This document shows, in pieces, positions 9,855 through 20,298 of a DNA stretch of 64,000 nt (positions are counted from its first letter, which is position 1; each line of letters begins with the position of its first letter). The notes below the pieces were generated by a model. It was given only the letters and a program-made list of their open reading frames with translations. It was not told the origin of the DNA and did no database searches. This DNA comes from Spirochaetia bacterium (lineage in GTDB: Bacteria; Spirochaetota; UBA4802; UBA5550). The translations under genes and the position numbers were made by a program. The stretch is from assembly GCA_009885955.1 (NCBI GenBank), contig VFJS01000049.1:44091-108090 (forward strand), written 5' to 3'.

Positions 9855-9875
9855 ATAGGACAAATAGTGTCCTAT
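9855..9875. promoter_or_regulatory. Operator-like perfect inverted repeat ATAGGACA-N5-TGTCCTAT
   Basis: 8-bp perfect arms with 5-nt spacer in the intergenic region between the defence operon and the SEC-C gene. Confidence 0.4.
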
Positions 9876-10013
9876 ACATTAATGGTGTTGTCATTAAAAC
9901 GATAATTCAGGATAATTTATCTATCATAAAAATTAAAAAATCATGTAAATACCCTTAATTTTTGGCCTGTGAGCGGGGGAGAGTCGCAGATATGTATTAT
10001 CAGCAAATTATTA

Positions 10014-11180
10014 TCATTCAACCAGCTTTAAACCTGAGCAGCACTTTTTATACTTTTTGCCGCTGCCGCAGGGGCAGGGATCATTCCTTCCGGTTTTTTC
10101 CTTAAATTTATTTTCAGCGTTCTTCAGATTTAAACTGTCATTATAGCTCTTTATAAATTCATCCATGGCTTTTCTCTCCATTATATCAACACCCGCCTTT
10201 ACCGCTTCATTCAATAAAGTCTTCCCGATGCTCCAGTTTGCGGGATTATTTGAATTTCTTATCAGCTTTTTTTCAATCCCCAAGAGCTTCCCCGCAATCA
10301 TACGGCCGTCCTTCACGATGCCTTCGTCTGAAAGAAAATTGAAAAAGGATGCCAGCACCGGCGCCACGGATCTGAAAATATCATCATCATTACTCATGAT
10401 TTTCCCGGGCATGATATTAAGGCAGCAGTCCAATGTATCATTAGCATTCCATTCCTGCGTCGCAGAGAGATATTGAAGGTACATGAAATCGCCGAAAGAT
10501 GTAATGATAAACTCGGCATGATCCTTGCAATCAGCAGAGAGGCCGTTATAATCCGGACCCTTCATAAATTTTTTTATATATTTTTTAATGGCCTTCTGAA
10601 TAACTTTAAAGTCTTTCTCGGAATATTGTTTTTCATATTTATCATATGCTCCCCATTTATCTTCATCAAGAACCAGGCAGTCGACAGTAGTTTTCAAATG
10701 AAATGCCATAGTCAGCAGCGCTTCATTCCGTATATTTCCCGTGTAATTATCGGGACTGTTGAACATGAGGCCCATCAAAAAATTGATTAAATGCGGCTGA
10801 TCATTGAATTTATAGCATAAATCATAAAAATGTTTATCGACTTTTTTTTTCGATGTGAGGGTCTTCTCAAACAGGTTAAAATTTCTCTCCAGTTGAGCCT
10901 CTAAAAAATTATCGCTGATTTTCTGGCCGCGCCTGCCGTTTTCCCTGATTATATGCCATCCGATAAGATTGGCGGTTATCAATAACTCCTGTTCATCCTG
11001 ATTCAGTTCGCTCTCACTCATATCATCATTTAAAAAAAGAAAATCATAAACGGCAGGTTCTTCCCTGCGCAATTTTTTGATTAGACTCCTCAAAGGATCT
11101 TTATGCTTTTTTTCCATATCCGCAATGGCCATGTTGATATCATCAGGCATTATTAAATTCATGTTTTCTTCCTTCTTCAA
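10014..11180 (-). CDS. SEC-C metal-binding domain-containing protein
   Basis: C-terminal KTGRNDPCPCGSGKKYKKCCSG is a canonical SEC-C motif. Confidence 0.85.
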   Translation of the reverse strand: MKKEENMNLIMPDDINMAIADMEKKHKDPLRSLIKKLRREEPAVYDFLFLNDDMSESELNQDEQELLITANLIGWHIIRENGRRGQKISDNFLEAQLERNFNLFEKTLTSKKKVDKHFYDLCYKFNDQPHLINFLMGLMFNSPDNYTGNIRNEALLTMAFHLKTTVDCLVLDEDKWGAYDKYEKQYSEKDFKVIQKAIKKYIKKFMKGPDYNGLSADCKDHAEFIITSFGDFMYLQYLSATQEWNANDTLDCCLNIMPGKIMSNDDDIFRSVAPVLASFFNFLSDEGIVKDGRMIAGKLLGIEKKLIRNSNNPANWSIGKTLLNEAVKAGVDIMERKAMDEFIKSYNDSLNLKNAENKFKEKTGRNDPCPCGSGKKYKKCCSGLKLVE

Positions 11181-11467
11181 TCTTCTCTTTTCAGCAAACC
11201 AGGAGCCACTTTCCAGTTTTCCCCGTCATCCGTTCTGATGGATACGGTTTTTTTGTGCATTGCTGTGATAGTCCCGGTTTTAACACTCCCATAAGGACCG
11301 GGGAAATTAATTCTTTGATGTATATGATATTCGGCCATTTTCTCGCTGGAACGGACCTGTGATAATATTTTAAGCCGTTCGACAATCAGGCGGTTCAAGT
11401 ACAATAAATCTTTTTCATTTAATTTCTTTATAAAGTCTTCTATTCGCGGTATGTCAATATCCTTCAT
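11177..11467 (-). CDS. Hypothetical protein, ATGA-coupled to SEC-C gene
   Basis: 96 aa ORF overlapping the SEC-C gene start by 4 nt; no recognised domain. Confidence 0.6.
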   Translation of the reverse strand: MKDIDIPRIEDFIKKLNEKDLLYLNRLIVERLKILSQVRSSEKMAEYHIHQRINFPGPYGSVKTGTITAMHKKTVSIRTDDGENWKVAPGLLKRED

Positions 11468-11719
11468 AGCTTTTCTCCATTATTAATCGAATATAAATTG
11501 AAACATCTTCAGGAAATTATTGATAATCTGTATCAAAATATAAATTATTTATGCAAGCTATTTATTATTTTGAATAAAGGCAATCTCATATACGGAAACC
11601 TCGAATAATTCAATTTTGTCTTACCCTTGAGTACTCCACTTTAATCATCAAAATTAATTCTTGACATATCAGTCTATTTAATGTACCATATTCAGACTGT
11701 TAAAATAAAGGAATATAAT

Positions 11720-11995
11720 ATGAAAATTAAAGATGATATCAGACCTATATCCTATATAAAGTCTCATACTGCGGATATATTAAATCAGGTGAACAGAACA
11801 CACAGGCCGGTATATGTCACGCAGAACGGGGAAGCCCGTGCCGTTCTTCTCGACACCGAAACCTATGAAAAAATGAATAATGCCATCGGCCTTTTAAAAT
11901 TGATTGCCCATAGTGAAAAGGATATTCTGGAAAAAAATTATTCCAGACAGGAGAATTTTTTTCCATTAATAGAAAAACGGCTGTCTAAAAAATAG
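11720..11995 (+). CDS. Type II TA antitoxin, Phd/YefM family
   Basis: IRPISYIKSHTADILNQVNRTHRPVYVTQNGEARAVLLDTETYEKM is Phd/YefM-like; followed 7 nt later by a ParE/RelE toxin. Start placed at the internal ATG (MKIKDD). Confidence 0.85.
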   Translation: MKIKDDIRPISYIKSHTADILNQVNRTHRPVYVTQNGEARAVLLDTETYEKMNNAIGLLKLIAHSEKDILEKNYSRQENFFPLIEKRLSKK

Positions 11996-12002
11996 AGCTT
12001 CA

Positions 12003-12332
12003 ATGCCCTCAAAATATGATGTTTTTTGGACTCAGACTGCTCAGGAAGACCTGATTACAATCATTGATTATATCTCGGCAGACAGCATAGATAATGCACT
12101 GAATATTTTTAACAATATTAAAAAACAAACCAGCAAATTAAATAAATTTCCAGCAAGGGGGCGTATAGTCCCGGAATTAAAATATCAGAATATAAATAAA
12201 TACAGGGAAATAATAATCTCTCCCTGGAGAATAATATATAAAATTGAAAATGATTCAGTCTTTGTCTTTGCGGTTTTTGACGGCAGAAGAAATTTAGAGG
12301 ACCTATTACTCCAAAGGCTGCTGATAAAATAA
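12003..12332 (+). CDS. Type II TA toxin, RelE/ParE family
   Basis: 109 aa; FWTQTAQEDLITIIDYISADSIDNALNIF...PARGRIVPELKYQNINKYREIIISPWRIIYKI. Confidence 0.85.
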   Translation: MPSKYDVFWTQTAQEDLITIIDYISADSIDNALNIFNNIKKQTSKLNKFPARGRIVPELKYQNINKYREIIISPWRIIYKIENDSVFVFAVFDGRRNLEDLLLQRLLIK

Positions 12333-12599
12333 TACTTACTGCTCTTTCCCCCCTATCTGTATTTAAAAAAATGATAAATATTTATTATTTAACCAGTCCT
12401 AACCACTGGACTTTCAAAGCACAAAGCGGGAGGCAGCCCGCACAAACCCTTCCAGTGGAACTCAAAACTCCAATATTCAAAAAACTCATACTATCAGCCT
12501 GGACATGTATGTTCAATATATATATTCGCTACATAATATATTGACAAAAAAATTCAATGCTGTATCATAGATTTAAATATTAAATACCCGGAGGATTAC

Positions 12600-13646
12600 A
12601 TGGATCTTGAAGAAGTAAGAAACCAGGCCAGGATAAAGATGAAGGGATTCTGCGGTGTATACAAGGAATGTGACGGCGACCCTTCAAGGCTCTGCCAGGG
12701 CCATAGCTATGGAGGGCTGGGAATTGGCGGCGTGGGAAGCGGGGCCAGCTTTGCCAATAATGTCAAAGCCCTGAAAAAATACAGCCTGAGGATGAGAATT
12801 GTTGATGATAACTCAGAGCCCGAAACCGGATTTGATTTTTTTGGATTCCGGGCCTCCATGCCGGTATTCGGCGCACCGGTCACCGGGGTCAACAGCTTCG
12901 GCGGAGATGCCGTTATCACCGAAAAAGACTTCTGCCATGCCACGGTGATGGGCTGCAGGGATGCCGGTACCATAGGCTTCAGGGGCGATACCTACACCTA
13001 CGACTATTCCAACCCCGAAACCTGCCACTGCCTCGCCGCATTTAAAAGCGCCGGAGGCACAGGCGTTAAAATCATGAAGCCCAGGGAACAGGAGGTTATA
13101 CTCAGGGAGGTCAGGCGATACGAGGACCTGGGAATTCTTGCCTTTGGAATAGATATAGACGGCTGCGGGTCAGTCATGATGAACAAACATGGCAAGCCTG
13201 TTTTTAAAAAAACTAAAAATGAACTCAGGGAGCTTGCCTCATCCATAAAGCTCCCTTTTATTGTGAAGGGCATCATGACAGTTGAGGATGCAGTGGCTTG
13301 CGTTGAATCCGGTGCAAGGTGCGTGGTGATTTCCAATCACGGCGGCAGGGTCCTTGATCACACACCCGGTACTGCCGAGGTTCTCCCTGAAATAGCTGCT
13401 GCTGTTAAAGGGAAGGCCATGATAATAGCCGATGGCGGGATACGGAACGGGTATGATGTTCTGAAAATGCTCGCCCTCGGCGCTGATGCGGTGCTTATCG
13501 GAAGGGACATCGTACGGGCCGCCGCAGGCGGAGGCGTCACGGGTGTTAAGCTGCAGATGGATATGTTCAGGGACACCCTTTCAAAAGCAATGATGATGAC
13601 CGGATGCAGGTCCCTCGGGGATATAAACCGGGAAATATTAGCATAA
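12600..13646 (+). CDS. FMN-dependent alpha-hydroxy-acid oxidising protein
   Basis: 348 aa; IVKGIMTVEDAVACVESGARCVVISNHGGRVLDHTPGTAEVLPEIAAAVKGKAMIIADGGIRNGYDVLKMLALGADAVLIGR. Confidence 0.85.
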   Translation: MDLEEVRNQARIKMKGFCGVYKECDGDPSRLCQGHSYGGLGIGGVGSGASFANNVKALKKYSLRMRIVDDNSEPETGFDFFGFRASMPVFGAPVTGVNSFGGDAVITEKDFCHATVMGCRDAGTIGFRGDTYTYDYSNPETCHCLAAFKSAGGTGVKIMKPREQEVILREVRRYEDLGILAFGIDIDGCGSVMMNKHGKPVFKKTKNELRELASSIKLPFIVKGIMTVEDAVACVESGARCVVISNHGGRVLDHTPGTAEVLPEIAAAVKGKAMIIADGGIRNGYDVLKMLALGADAVLIGRDIVRAAAGGGVTGVKLQMDMFRDTLSKAMMMTGCRSLGDINREILA

Positions 13647-13760
13647 CAGGAATTTTCCCGTCCAAAAAAGGCTGCTGATTTTTTAAATCATCTTCATGAT
13701 TTATTATTGCTATTATTTATAAATTTCAATAAATTGGCATAATTGGAAATTATATATAAA

Positions 13761-13782
13761 ACCCTGACAATCACATCAGGGT
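13761..13782 (+). terminator. Hairpin ACCCTGA-N8-TCAGGGT before the next gene
   Basis: Perfect 7-bp stem followed by a short T-rich tract; just upstream of GGAG SD of the 13798 gene. Confidence 0.4.
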
Positions 13783-13797
13783 TTCTTGGAGAATAAA

Positions 13798-14055
13798 ATG
13801 AAACAGGATACCAACCAGGAAATGAAACAGACAATCTCCCCGGAACTGAGTTTTAAGCTCATGCAGATAGGACAGCTCGTGCTGGAGCTTGAAGAGACAT
13901 ATATTCATACCTTCGGAAGGGAGACCCAGGAGAGGCTTAAGATGATAGCCCTGATGTTGAGGGATCTTGCCAAGGAGATGGACGGCAGCACAGGAGAGCG
14001 TATGCTCAAATGGAAAGAGGAAGTGAGAAAAAATACAGCCATGGGATTTTTTTGA
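13798..14055 (+). CDS. Hypothetical small protein upstream of gltB
   Basis: ATG preceded by GGAG at ~7 nt; MKQDTNQEMKQTISPELSFKLMQIGQLVLELEETYIHTFGRETQERLKMIALMLRDLAKEM...; coding-like composition. Confidence 0.6.
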   Translation: MKQDTNQEMKQTISPELSFKLMQIGQLVLELEETYIHTFGRETQERLKMIALMLRDLAKEMDGSTGERMLKWKEEVRKNTAMGFF

Positions 14056-14174
14056 TAATATTATCAGGGAATAATCGTAACTCAGCACTGCATAGTTTAT
14101 TAACCCCGAAAAACAGTTTTCATCCAATGAATACAGAAATTTCATGCCGTTATAATAGCAAGGAGTAAGCAATT

Positions 14175-17100
14175 ATGTTTAATACAGAAAAAAAGGGACT
14201 CTATGACCGGGCCTTTGAACATGATTCATGCGGCATCGGCTTTGTAGCTCATATAAGGGGCCAGAAATCCAATGATATAATCAAAAGGGGCCTGGAGGTC
14301 CTTGAAAGGATGTCCCACCGCGGAGCTGAAGGCGCCGACAATAAAACCGGGGACGGATCGGGGATACTTATGCAGATACCTCATTCCTTTTATAAAAAAA
14401 CAGTAAAAGACCTTCCCGAAGCCGGCAGTTATGGAACAGGACTTGTTTTTCTCCCCAGGGATAAAAAGGACGCCCAATTGTGCATCGATGAGATCAGTGA
14501 AGTCATTAAATCTGAAAATCATAAAATAGCAGCATGGAGAGATATAAAAACCGACAGTTCCAAAATAGGTAATATTGCGCAGATGTCCGAGCCTCAGATA
14601 AGGCAGATTTTTATCACCGGGGCTGAACGGCAGGATCAGGCAACACTTGAAAGAAAACTGTATATTATCAGGAAGGTCATAGAAAGCAGGATAAGAAACA
14701 GATCCATAGCAGGAAGATCAGCCTTCTATATTCCTTCACTTTCCTCAAGGACCATTGTGTATAAGGGCATGCTCACCCCCGGACAGGTGAGGGAGTATTT
14801 CGAAGACCTCCGGGATGAGGGTTTGGAGAGCGCCATTGCGCTTGTTCATTCCCGTTTCAGCACAAACACCTTTCCTTCATGGGACCTTGCGCAGCCATTC
14901 AGAATCGTGGCGCATAACGGGGAAATCAACACAATTAAAGGGAACCGTTTCTGGATGTCGGCCAGGGAATCATACTTCGAATCCGATTTGATAGGGGACG
15001 ATATAAAAAAAATACTCCCGGTCATTGAACCGGGTAAAAGCGATTCGGCATCCTTTGACAATGCGCTTGAAATGCTTGTTGCCATGGGAAGATCCCTGCC
15101 CCACGCAATCATGATGCTGATCCCGGAATCCTGGAATGAAAAGAATCCTATTTCCGATGACCTGAAATACTTTTACGAATACCATGCCACATTCATGGAG
15201 CCATGGGACGGCCCTGCTTCCATGGTATTCTGTGACGGCAGGTACGTGGGGGGGATACTGGACAGGAACGGGCTCAGGCCCTCACGGTATGTCATAACCA
15301 AGGACGACCTCATCGTCATGGGCTCAGAGGTTGGCGTGCAGAACTTTCCGCCTGAAAAAATCGCATACAATGGAAGACTCATGCCCGGCAAGCTCCTCTT
15401 TGTCGACACTGTGGAAGGCATCATCATCCCGGATCATGAAATAAAGGACGGGATATGCAGGAGCAGACCCTACAGGCAGTGGGTTGATAATAACAGGATT
15501 GACATTGCATCAATACAATTGGAATCCGAAGCCGGCGTATCCATCCAGGAAGACAAGCTCCGCAAATTGAAACATATATACGGCTACACCAGGGAGGATA
15601 TTGAGGACATCATAACCGAAATGGCCGTTACCGCGCAGGAACCTACAAGCTCCATGGGCACAGACACCCCGCTTGCCGTATTTTCCGACAAACCCCAGCG
15701 CCTCTTCAACTATTTCAAACAGTCCTTTGCCCAGGTTACAAACCCGGCAATTGATCCCATCAGGGAAGAGCTTGTCATGACACTGACCACCTTCCTGGGC
15801 GACCAGAAGAACCTCCTCTCGGAAACAGCAGCGCACTGCAGGAGCATTAAACTCCTGAACCCGGTTATAACAAATACCGAGCTCAAAAAAATAAAATCAC
15901 TGGATACGCAGAACTTCAAATCTGCCTCCCTTCCCATGGTCTTTAAAAAGGATAAAGGGATTAAGGGGATTGAAGAGGCAATGGATGAACTGAGCAGAAA
16001 AGCCGAGGCCCTGATTGACGGAGGCTGCAGCATCATTATACTCTCCGACAGGACTGCAGATGAGTACAATATTCCCATCCCGTCCCTCCTCGCATGCTCA
16101 GGTATCCATCATCACCTCATCCGCGTAAAAAAAAGGACTAAAACAAGTCTTATCATTGAATCGGCAGAGCCAAGGGAAGTAATGCACTTCGCCCTCCTCT
16201 TCGGCTACGGCGCCAGCGCCATCAACCCCTACGGCGCGGTTGCGATAATCTGCGAACTCCATGGGAGAAAAAAACTCCCGGGCATCAGCCATTTCGAAAC
16301 GGCACAGGATAACTACATCAAGGCCCTGAACAAGGGCATCCTCAAGGTCCTCTCCAAAATGGGTACATCAACCCTCAGGAGCTACCGGGGAGCGCAGATT
16401 TTCGAGGCATTGGGGCTGGACAGGGAGATGACAGAAAAATATTTCACCGGGACAGAGTCGAGGATAAGCGGGATTGGACTTCCGGAGATCGCTTTGGAAG
16501 CCATTGCCCATCACGACAGGGCCTATACCGGTAAAAAAGCCCTCCTGGAATCGGAAGGCGTCTACCAGTACAGGAAAAGCGGCGAGAACCATGCATGGAA
16601 TCCGGAAGCAATACACCTCCTGCAGCTTGCCGTAAGGACAAACAGGTATGATAATTATAAAAAATTCGCCGACTCTGTAAACGGATACAATAGAAAACCA
16701 AATGTCATACGGGGCCTCTTCGAGTTTAAAAGCCAGGTTCCGGTTCCTGTTGACGAGGTTGAGTCCCCTGACAAGATCTTTAAAAGGTTTAATACCGGCG
16801 CCATGTCCTTCGGATCCATAAGCATCGAAGTCCATGAAGCCATTGCCAAGGCAATGAACGCCATAGGAGGAAGAAGCAACTCCGGCGAGGGGGGCGAAAA
16901 CCCTGAAAGGTTCCAGAGACTGCCCGACGGTACACTGGCCAGGAGCGCCATAAAGCAGGTGGCATCGGGGCGGTTCGGCGTCACGATACATTATCTCGTC
17001 AATGCCGACGAGATTCAGATAAAAATATCCCAGGGGGCAAAGCCCGGTGAAGGCGGGCAGCTGCCGGGGCACAAGGTGGACCGGCATATCGGGAAGACCA

Positions 17101-18710
17101 GGCATTCAACACCGGGGGTCTCCCTCATATCCCCGCCGCCTCATCATGACATCTATTCAATAGAAGACCTGGCCCAGCTTATCTTTGATCTTAAAAATGC
17201 CAACCCTTCCGCGCGAATCAGCGTCAAGCTGGTTTCGGAGACAGGAGTCGGCACCGTTGCCGCCGGAGTGGCCAAGGCCCATGCCGATAACATCGTCATC
17301 AGCGGCTATGACGGAGGGACAGGGGCAAGCCCACTCAGCTCCATCAAGCATGCCGGCATTCCCTTTGAAATCGGCCTCTCTGAAACACACCAGACCCTTG
17401 TCATGAATAACCTCCGCGGCCGCGTAATCCTCCAGACCGACGGACAGCTGAAGACAGGCCGTGATATAGTCCTTGCGGCCATGCTTGGAGCCGACGAGTT
17501 TGCCTTTGGCACTGCCGCGCTCATTATCATGGGCTGCATCATGATGCGCAAATGCCACTTGAACACATGCCCCGTTGGGGTTGCCACGCAGGACCCGGAG
17601 CTGAGAAAAAAATTCAGGGGCAAACCTGAATATCTGGTAAACTACTTCACTTTCATGGTGCAGGAAGTGAGAGAGATCATGGCACAGCTGGGTATAAGAA
17701 AGTTTGATGAACTCATAGGCAGAACTGACCTCCTGGAAATCAGGAAAATCGACCATTGGAAGGCAAAAACCGTTGATCCTTCGCTGTTACTATTCAGGCC
17801 CGAGGAATCCTCGATGTATGCCACACACTGCTGTGAAAAACAGATCCACAAGATTGATAACGTCCTCGACAGGACTCTAATTGATAATTGCAGGGAGGCT
17901 CTGGATCACAAGAAGATAGTATCACTTGAAATGCCGATTATAAACAGAGATAGGGCCGTGGGTACCATGCTTTCAGGCCAGATTGCCCTCCGCTACGGCG
18001 ATGAGGGACTTGCCGATGACACCATCCAATGCACCTTTACCGGGTCTGCCGGCCAGAGCTTCGGAGCATTTCTTTCACGGGGGGTCACATTCCGCCTGGA
18101 AGGCGACTCCAATGACTACTTCGGGAAGGGGCTCTCCGGCGGAAAGCTGATAGCCGTTCCTCCGAAAAGATCAAATTTTGTGCCCGAGAACAATATTATT
18201 GTCGGCAACACGGTGCTCTACGGGGCAACCAGCGGCGAAACCTTCATACGCGGTATCGCGGGCGAACGATTCTGCGTAAGGAACAGCGGCGCAATCGCCG
18301 TAGTTGAAGGGACAGGGGACCATTGCGCAGAATATATGACAGGCGGGAGGATCATAGTCCTGGGTAAGGTTGGCAGGAACTTCGCCTCCGGCATGAGCGG
18401 CGGGATAGCCTATGTCTATAACGTGGATGGGAACTTTCACTATTTCTGCAACAAGGGAATGGTGGAACTTTCTCCAATACTGGAATTTGAAGACCAGGAA
18501 TTCATCAAGAAATGGCTGATAAAACATATTGAATATACCGGAAGCACGGTTGCTGAAAAGATTCTTAAATTCTGGCATGAGAACATGCCGAAATTCATAA
18601 AGGTTATGCCCCTTGAATATAAGAGGGCGCTGCAGGAGATGAAAATTGAAGAGCTTGACAACAAGCTGAAAGCAATAAGGGAAAATGAACAGCTGGGGGT
18701 ATCAATATAA
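14175..18710 (+). CDS. gltB: Glutamate synthase large subunit
   Basis: 1511 aa; HDSCGIGFVAHIRGQKS N-terminal glutaminase, HNGEINTIKGNRFWM, FMN domain NPSARISVKLVSETGVGTVAAGVAKAHADNIVISGYDGGTGASP, C-terminal GXGXG-type domain. Confidence 0.97.
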   Translation: MFNTEKKGLYDRAFEHDSCGIGFVAHIRGQKSNDIIKRGLEVLERMSHRGAEGADNKTGDGSGILMQIPHSFYKKTVKDLPEAGSYGTGLVFLPRDKKDAQLCIDEISEVIKSENHKIAAWRDIKTDSSKIGNIAQMSEPQIRQIFITGAERQDQATLERKLYIIRKVIESRIRNRSIAGRSAFYIPSLSSRTIVYKGMLTPGQVREYFEDLRDEGLESAIALVHSRFSTNTFPSWDLAQPFRIVAHNGEINTIKGNRFWMSARESYFESDLIGDDIKKILPVIEPGKSDSASFDNALEMLVAMGRSLPHAIMMLIPESWNEKNPISDDLKYFYEYHATFMEPWDGPASMVFCDGRYVGGILDRNGLRPSRYVITKDDLIVMGSEVGVQNFPPEKIAYNGRLMPGKLLFVDTVEGIIIPDHEIKDGICRSRPYRQWVDNNRIDIASIQLESEAGVSIQEDKLRKLKHIYGYTREDIEDIITEMAVTAQEPTSSMGTDTPLAVFSDKPQRLFNYFKQSFAQVTNPAIDPIREELVMTLTTFLGDQKNLLSETAAHCRSIKLLNPVITNTELKKIKSLDTQNFKSASLPMVFKKDKGIKGIEEAMDELSRKAEALIDGGCSIIILSDRTADEYNIPIPSLLACSGIHHHLIRVKKRTKTSLIIESAEPREVMHFALLFGYGASAINPYGAVAIICELHGRKKLPGISHFETAQDNYIKALNKGILKVLSKMGTSTLRSYRGAQIFEALGLDREMTEKYFTGTESRISGIGLPEIALEAIAHHDRAYTGKKALLESEGVYQYRKSGENHAWNPEAIHLLQLAVRTNRYDNYKKFADSVNGYNRKPNVIRGLFEFKSQVPVPVDEVESPDKIFKRFNTGAMSFGSISIEVHEAIAKAMNAIGGRSNSGEGGENPERFQRLPDGTLARSAIKQVASGRFGVTIHYLVNADEIQIKISQGAKPGEGGQLPGHKVDRHIGKTRHSTPGVSLISPPPHHDIYSIEDLAQLIFDLKNANPSARISVKLVSETGVGTVAAGVAKAHADNIVISGYDGGTGASPLSSIKHAGIPFEIGLSETHQTLVMNNLRGRVILQTDGQLKTGRDIVLAAMLGADEFAFGTAALIIMGCIMMRKCHLNTCPVGVATQDPELRKKFRGKPEYLVNYFTFMVQEVREIMAQLGIRKFDELIGRTDLLEIRKIDHWKAKTVDPSLLLFRPEESSMYATHCCEKQIHKIDNVLDRTLIDNCREALDHKKIVSLEMPIINRDRAVGTMLSGQIALRYGDEGLADDTIQCTFTGSAGQSFGAFLSRGVTFRLEGDSNDYFGKGLSGGKLIAVPPKRSNFVPENNIIVGNTVLYGATSGETFIRGIAGERFCVRNSGAIAVVEGTGDHCAEYMTGGRIIVLGKVGRNFASGMSGGIAYVYNVDGNFHYFCNKGMVELSPILEFEDQEFIKKWLIKHIEYTGSTVAEKILKFWHENMPKFIKVMPLEYKRALQEMKIEELDNKLKAIRENEQLGVSI

Positions 18711-20134
18711 TGGGAGATCCCAAAGGTTTCGTAAAGATAAAAAGGCAAGAGAGCGGCTACCGTCCTGTTGAAGAGAGGATACGGGACTATGGCGAAGTTG
18801 AAATGCAGCTTCCCGATGATGCGAGGATACAACAGGCGTCACGATGCATGGACTGCGGAGTGCCTTTCTGCCACTGGTCCTGTCCCGTGGAAAATATCAT
18901 GCCCGAATTTCAGGACAAGGTTTACAAAAGAGAATGGGAGGAGGCCTATGCCATACTGCAAGAGACGAACAACTTTCCTGAATTTACCGGCAGGGTATGC
19001 CCGGCCCTTTGTGAGCCTTCATGCGTTTTATCTATAAACAGCGAACCGGTAACTATAAGGCAGAATGAACTTGCCATCATTGAAAAGGCCTTTCAGCTGG
19101 GCCTTGTTAAACCGGAACCGCCTGAAAAAAGAACATCGAAAAAAGTTGCAGTCGTGGGCGGAGGCCCGGCCGGGCTGGCCTGCGCCGACCTGCTTAACAA
19201 GGCGGGCCACAGCGTGGTACTGTATGAATCCGAGGAACATGTGGGAGGGTACCTCCGGTACGGCATACCGGACTTCAAGCTCGATAAAAAAATAATAGAA
19301 CGCCGCGTAAACATTCTCACCGAAGAGGGACTGGTAATAAAAACCGGCGTAAAAGTTGGAAGGGACATTGAGACGTCAAAGCTTGCTGATGATTACGACG
19401 CGCTCTGCATATGCATTGGCGCCAGGGAACCCAGGGCGCTCAGCGTGGAGGGGAACGGATTAAAGGGAATACATTATGCCATAGAATACCTTTCACAGCA
19501 GAATAATATCGTGAGCGGAAAATTAATCCCGAAGGAGGAGCTCATTATTGCCTTGGACAAAAATGTCATTGTCATCGGCGGCGGAGACACGGGTTCCGAC
19601 TGTGTCGGGACCGCGAACCGCCAGGGCGCAAGGAGCGTTACACAGATTGAACTGCTGCCCAAACCCCCTGAAAACAGGAGTGAAAATGAACCCTGGCCGC
19701 TCTGGCCTAAAATTCTGAAAACATCAAGCTCCCATGAAGAGGGGTGTGTACGGCTCTGGAACATGCAGACAACAAAAATCATCGGCGAAAATGGGAAGGT
19801 GAAAAAACTTCTGGCTGAAAAAGTGATATGGGAAAAAAACGCTGCCGGCGGAATGCTGATGAAGGAAATTCCCAATTCCGAAATAGATCTTGATGCCGAC
19901 CTGATACTCCTTGCCATGGGATTTGTCCATGTTGTTCATGAAGGCTTTGTAAAAGAGCTCGGCCTGGCACTGGACGAGAGGGGGAATATCAGGATAGACG
20001 GCATGAATATGACAAGTAGAAAAGGGATCTTTGCCGCAGGAGATTCACACAGGGGTGCATCGCTCATAGTATGGGCCATACAGGAGGGGAGAAAGGCTGC
20101 TTTTGCCATTAATGAATATCTGAAAAATTTATAA
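18710..20134 (+). CDS. gltD: Glutamate synthase small subunit
   Basis: 474 aa; CMDCGVPFCHWSCPVENIMPEF and KKVAVVGGGPAGLACADLLNKAGHSVVLYE. Confidence 0.96.
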   Translation: MGDPKGFVKIKRQESGYRPVEERIRDYGEVEMQLPDDARIQQASRCMDCGVPFCHWSCPVENIMPEFQDKVYKREWEEAYAILQETNNFPEFTGRVCPALCEPSCVLSINSEPVTIRQNELAIIEKAFQLGLVKPEPPEKRTSKKVAVVGGGPAGLACADLLNKAGHSVVLYESEEHVGGYLRYGIPDFKLDKKIIERRVNILTEEGLVIKTGVKVGRDIETSKLADDYDALCICIGAREPRALSVEGNGLKGIHYAIEYLSQQNNIVSGKLIPKEELIIALDKNVIVIGGGDTGSDCVGTANRQGARSVTQIELLPKPPENRSENEPWPLWPKILKTSSSHEEGCVRLWNMQTTKIIGENGKVKKLLAEKVIWEKNAAGGMLMKEIPNSEIDLDADLILLAMGFVHVVHEGFVKELGLALDERGNIRIDGMNMTSRKGIFAAGDSHRGASLIVWAIQEGRKAAFAINEYLKNL

Positions 20135-20224
20135 TATTGTTTAGATAATTCCATAGAAAAAAAAGTATTCGCCGGATTATAAATTTTACATTAACTCTTT
20201 AAAAAATGAATGACAATAAACCAT

Positions 20225-20252
20225 ATTCCGGTTATATTGATATAACCGGAAT
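20225..20252. other. 12-bp perfect hairpin ATTCCGGTTATA-TTGA-TATAACCGGAAT
   Basis: Perfect inverted repeat with tetraloop after gltD; no T-run follows. Confidence 0.5.
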
Positions 20253-20298
20253 GAAAGTCGATGAATAACCCTTCCGGAAAAATTTCAGGCTTGAAGAA

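Noticed and set aside
15248-15254. G7 homopolymer in gltB as a second phase-variable tract
   Set aside because: Gene is in frame through the tract and is core metabolism; the short run is likely coincidental.
16368-17105. Long antisense ORF (245 aa) in gltB, and other antisense ORFs in gltB/gltD/infB/pnp/moeA
   Set aside because: Fully inside strongly supported conserved genes on the opposite strand; typical spurious ORFs in GC-richer coding DNA.
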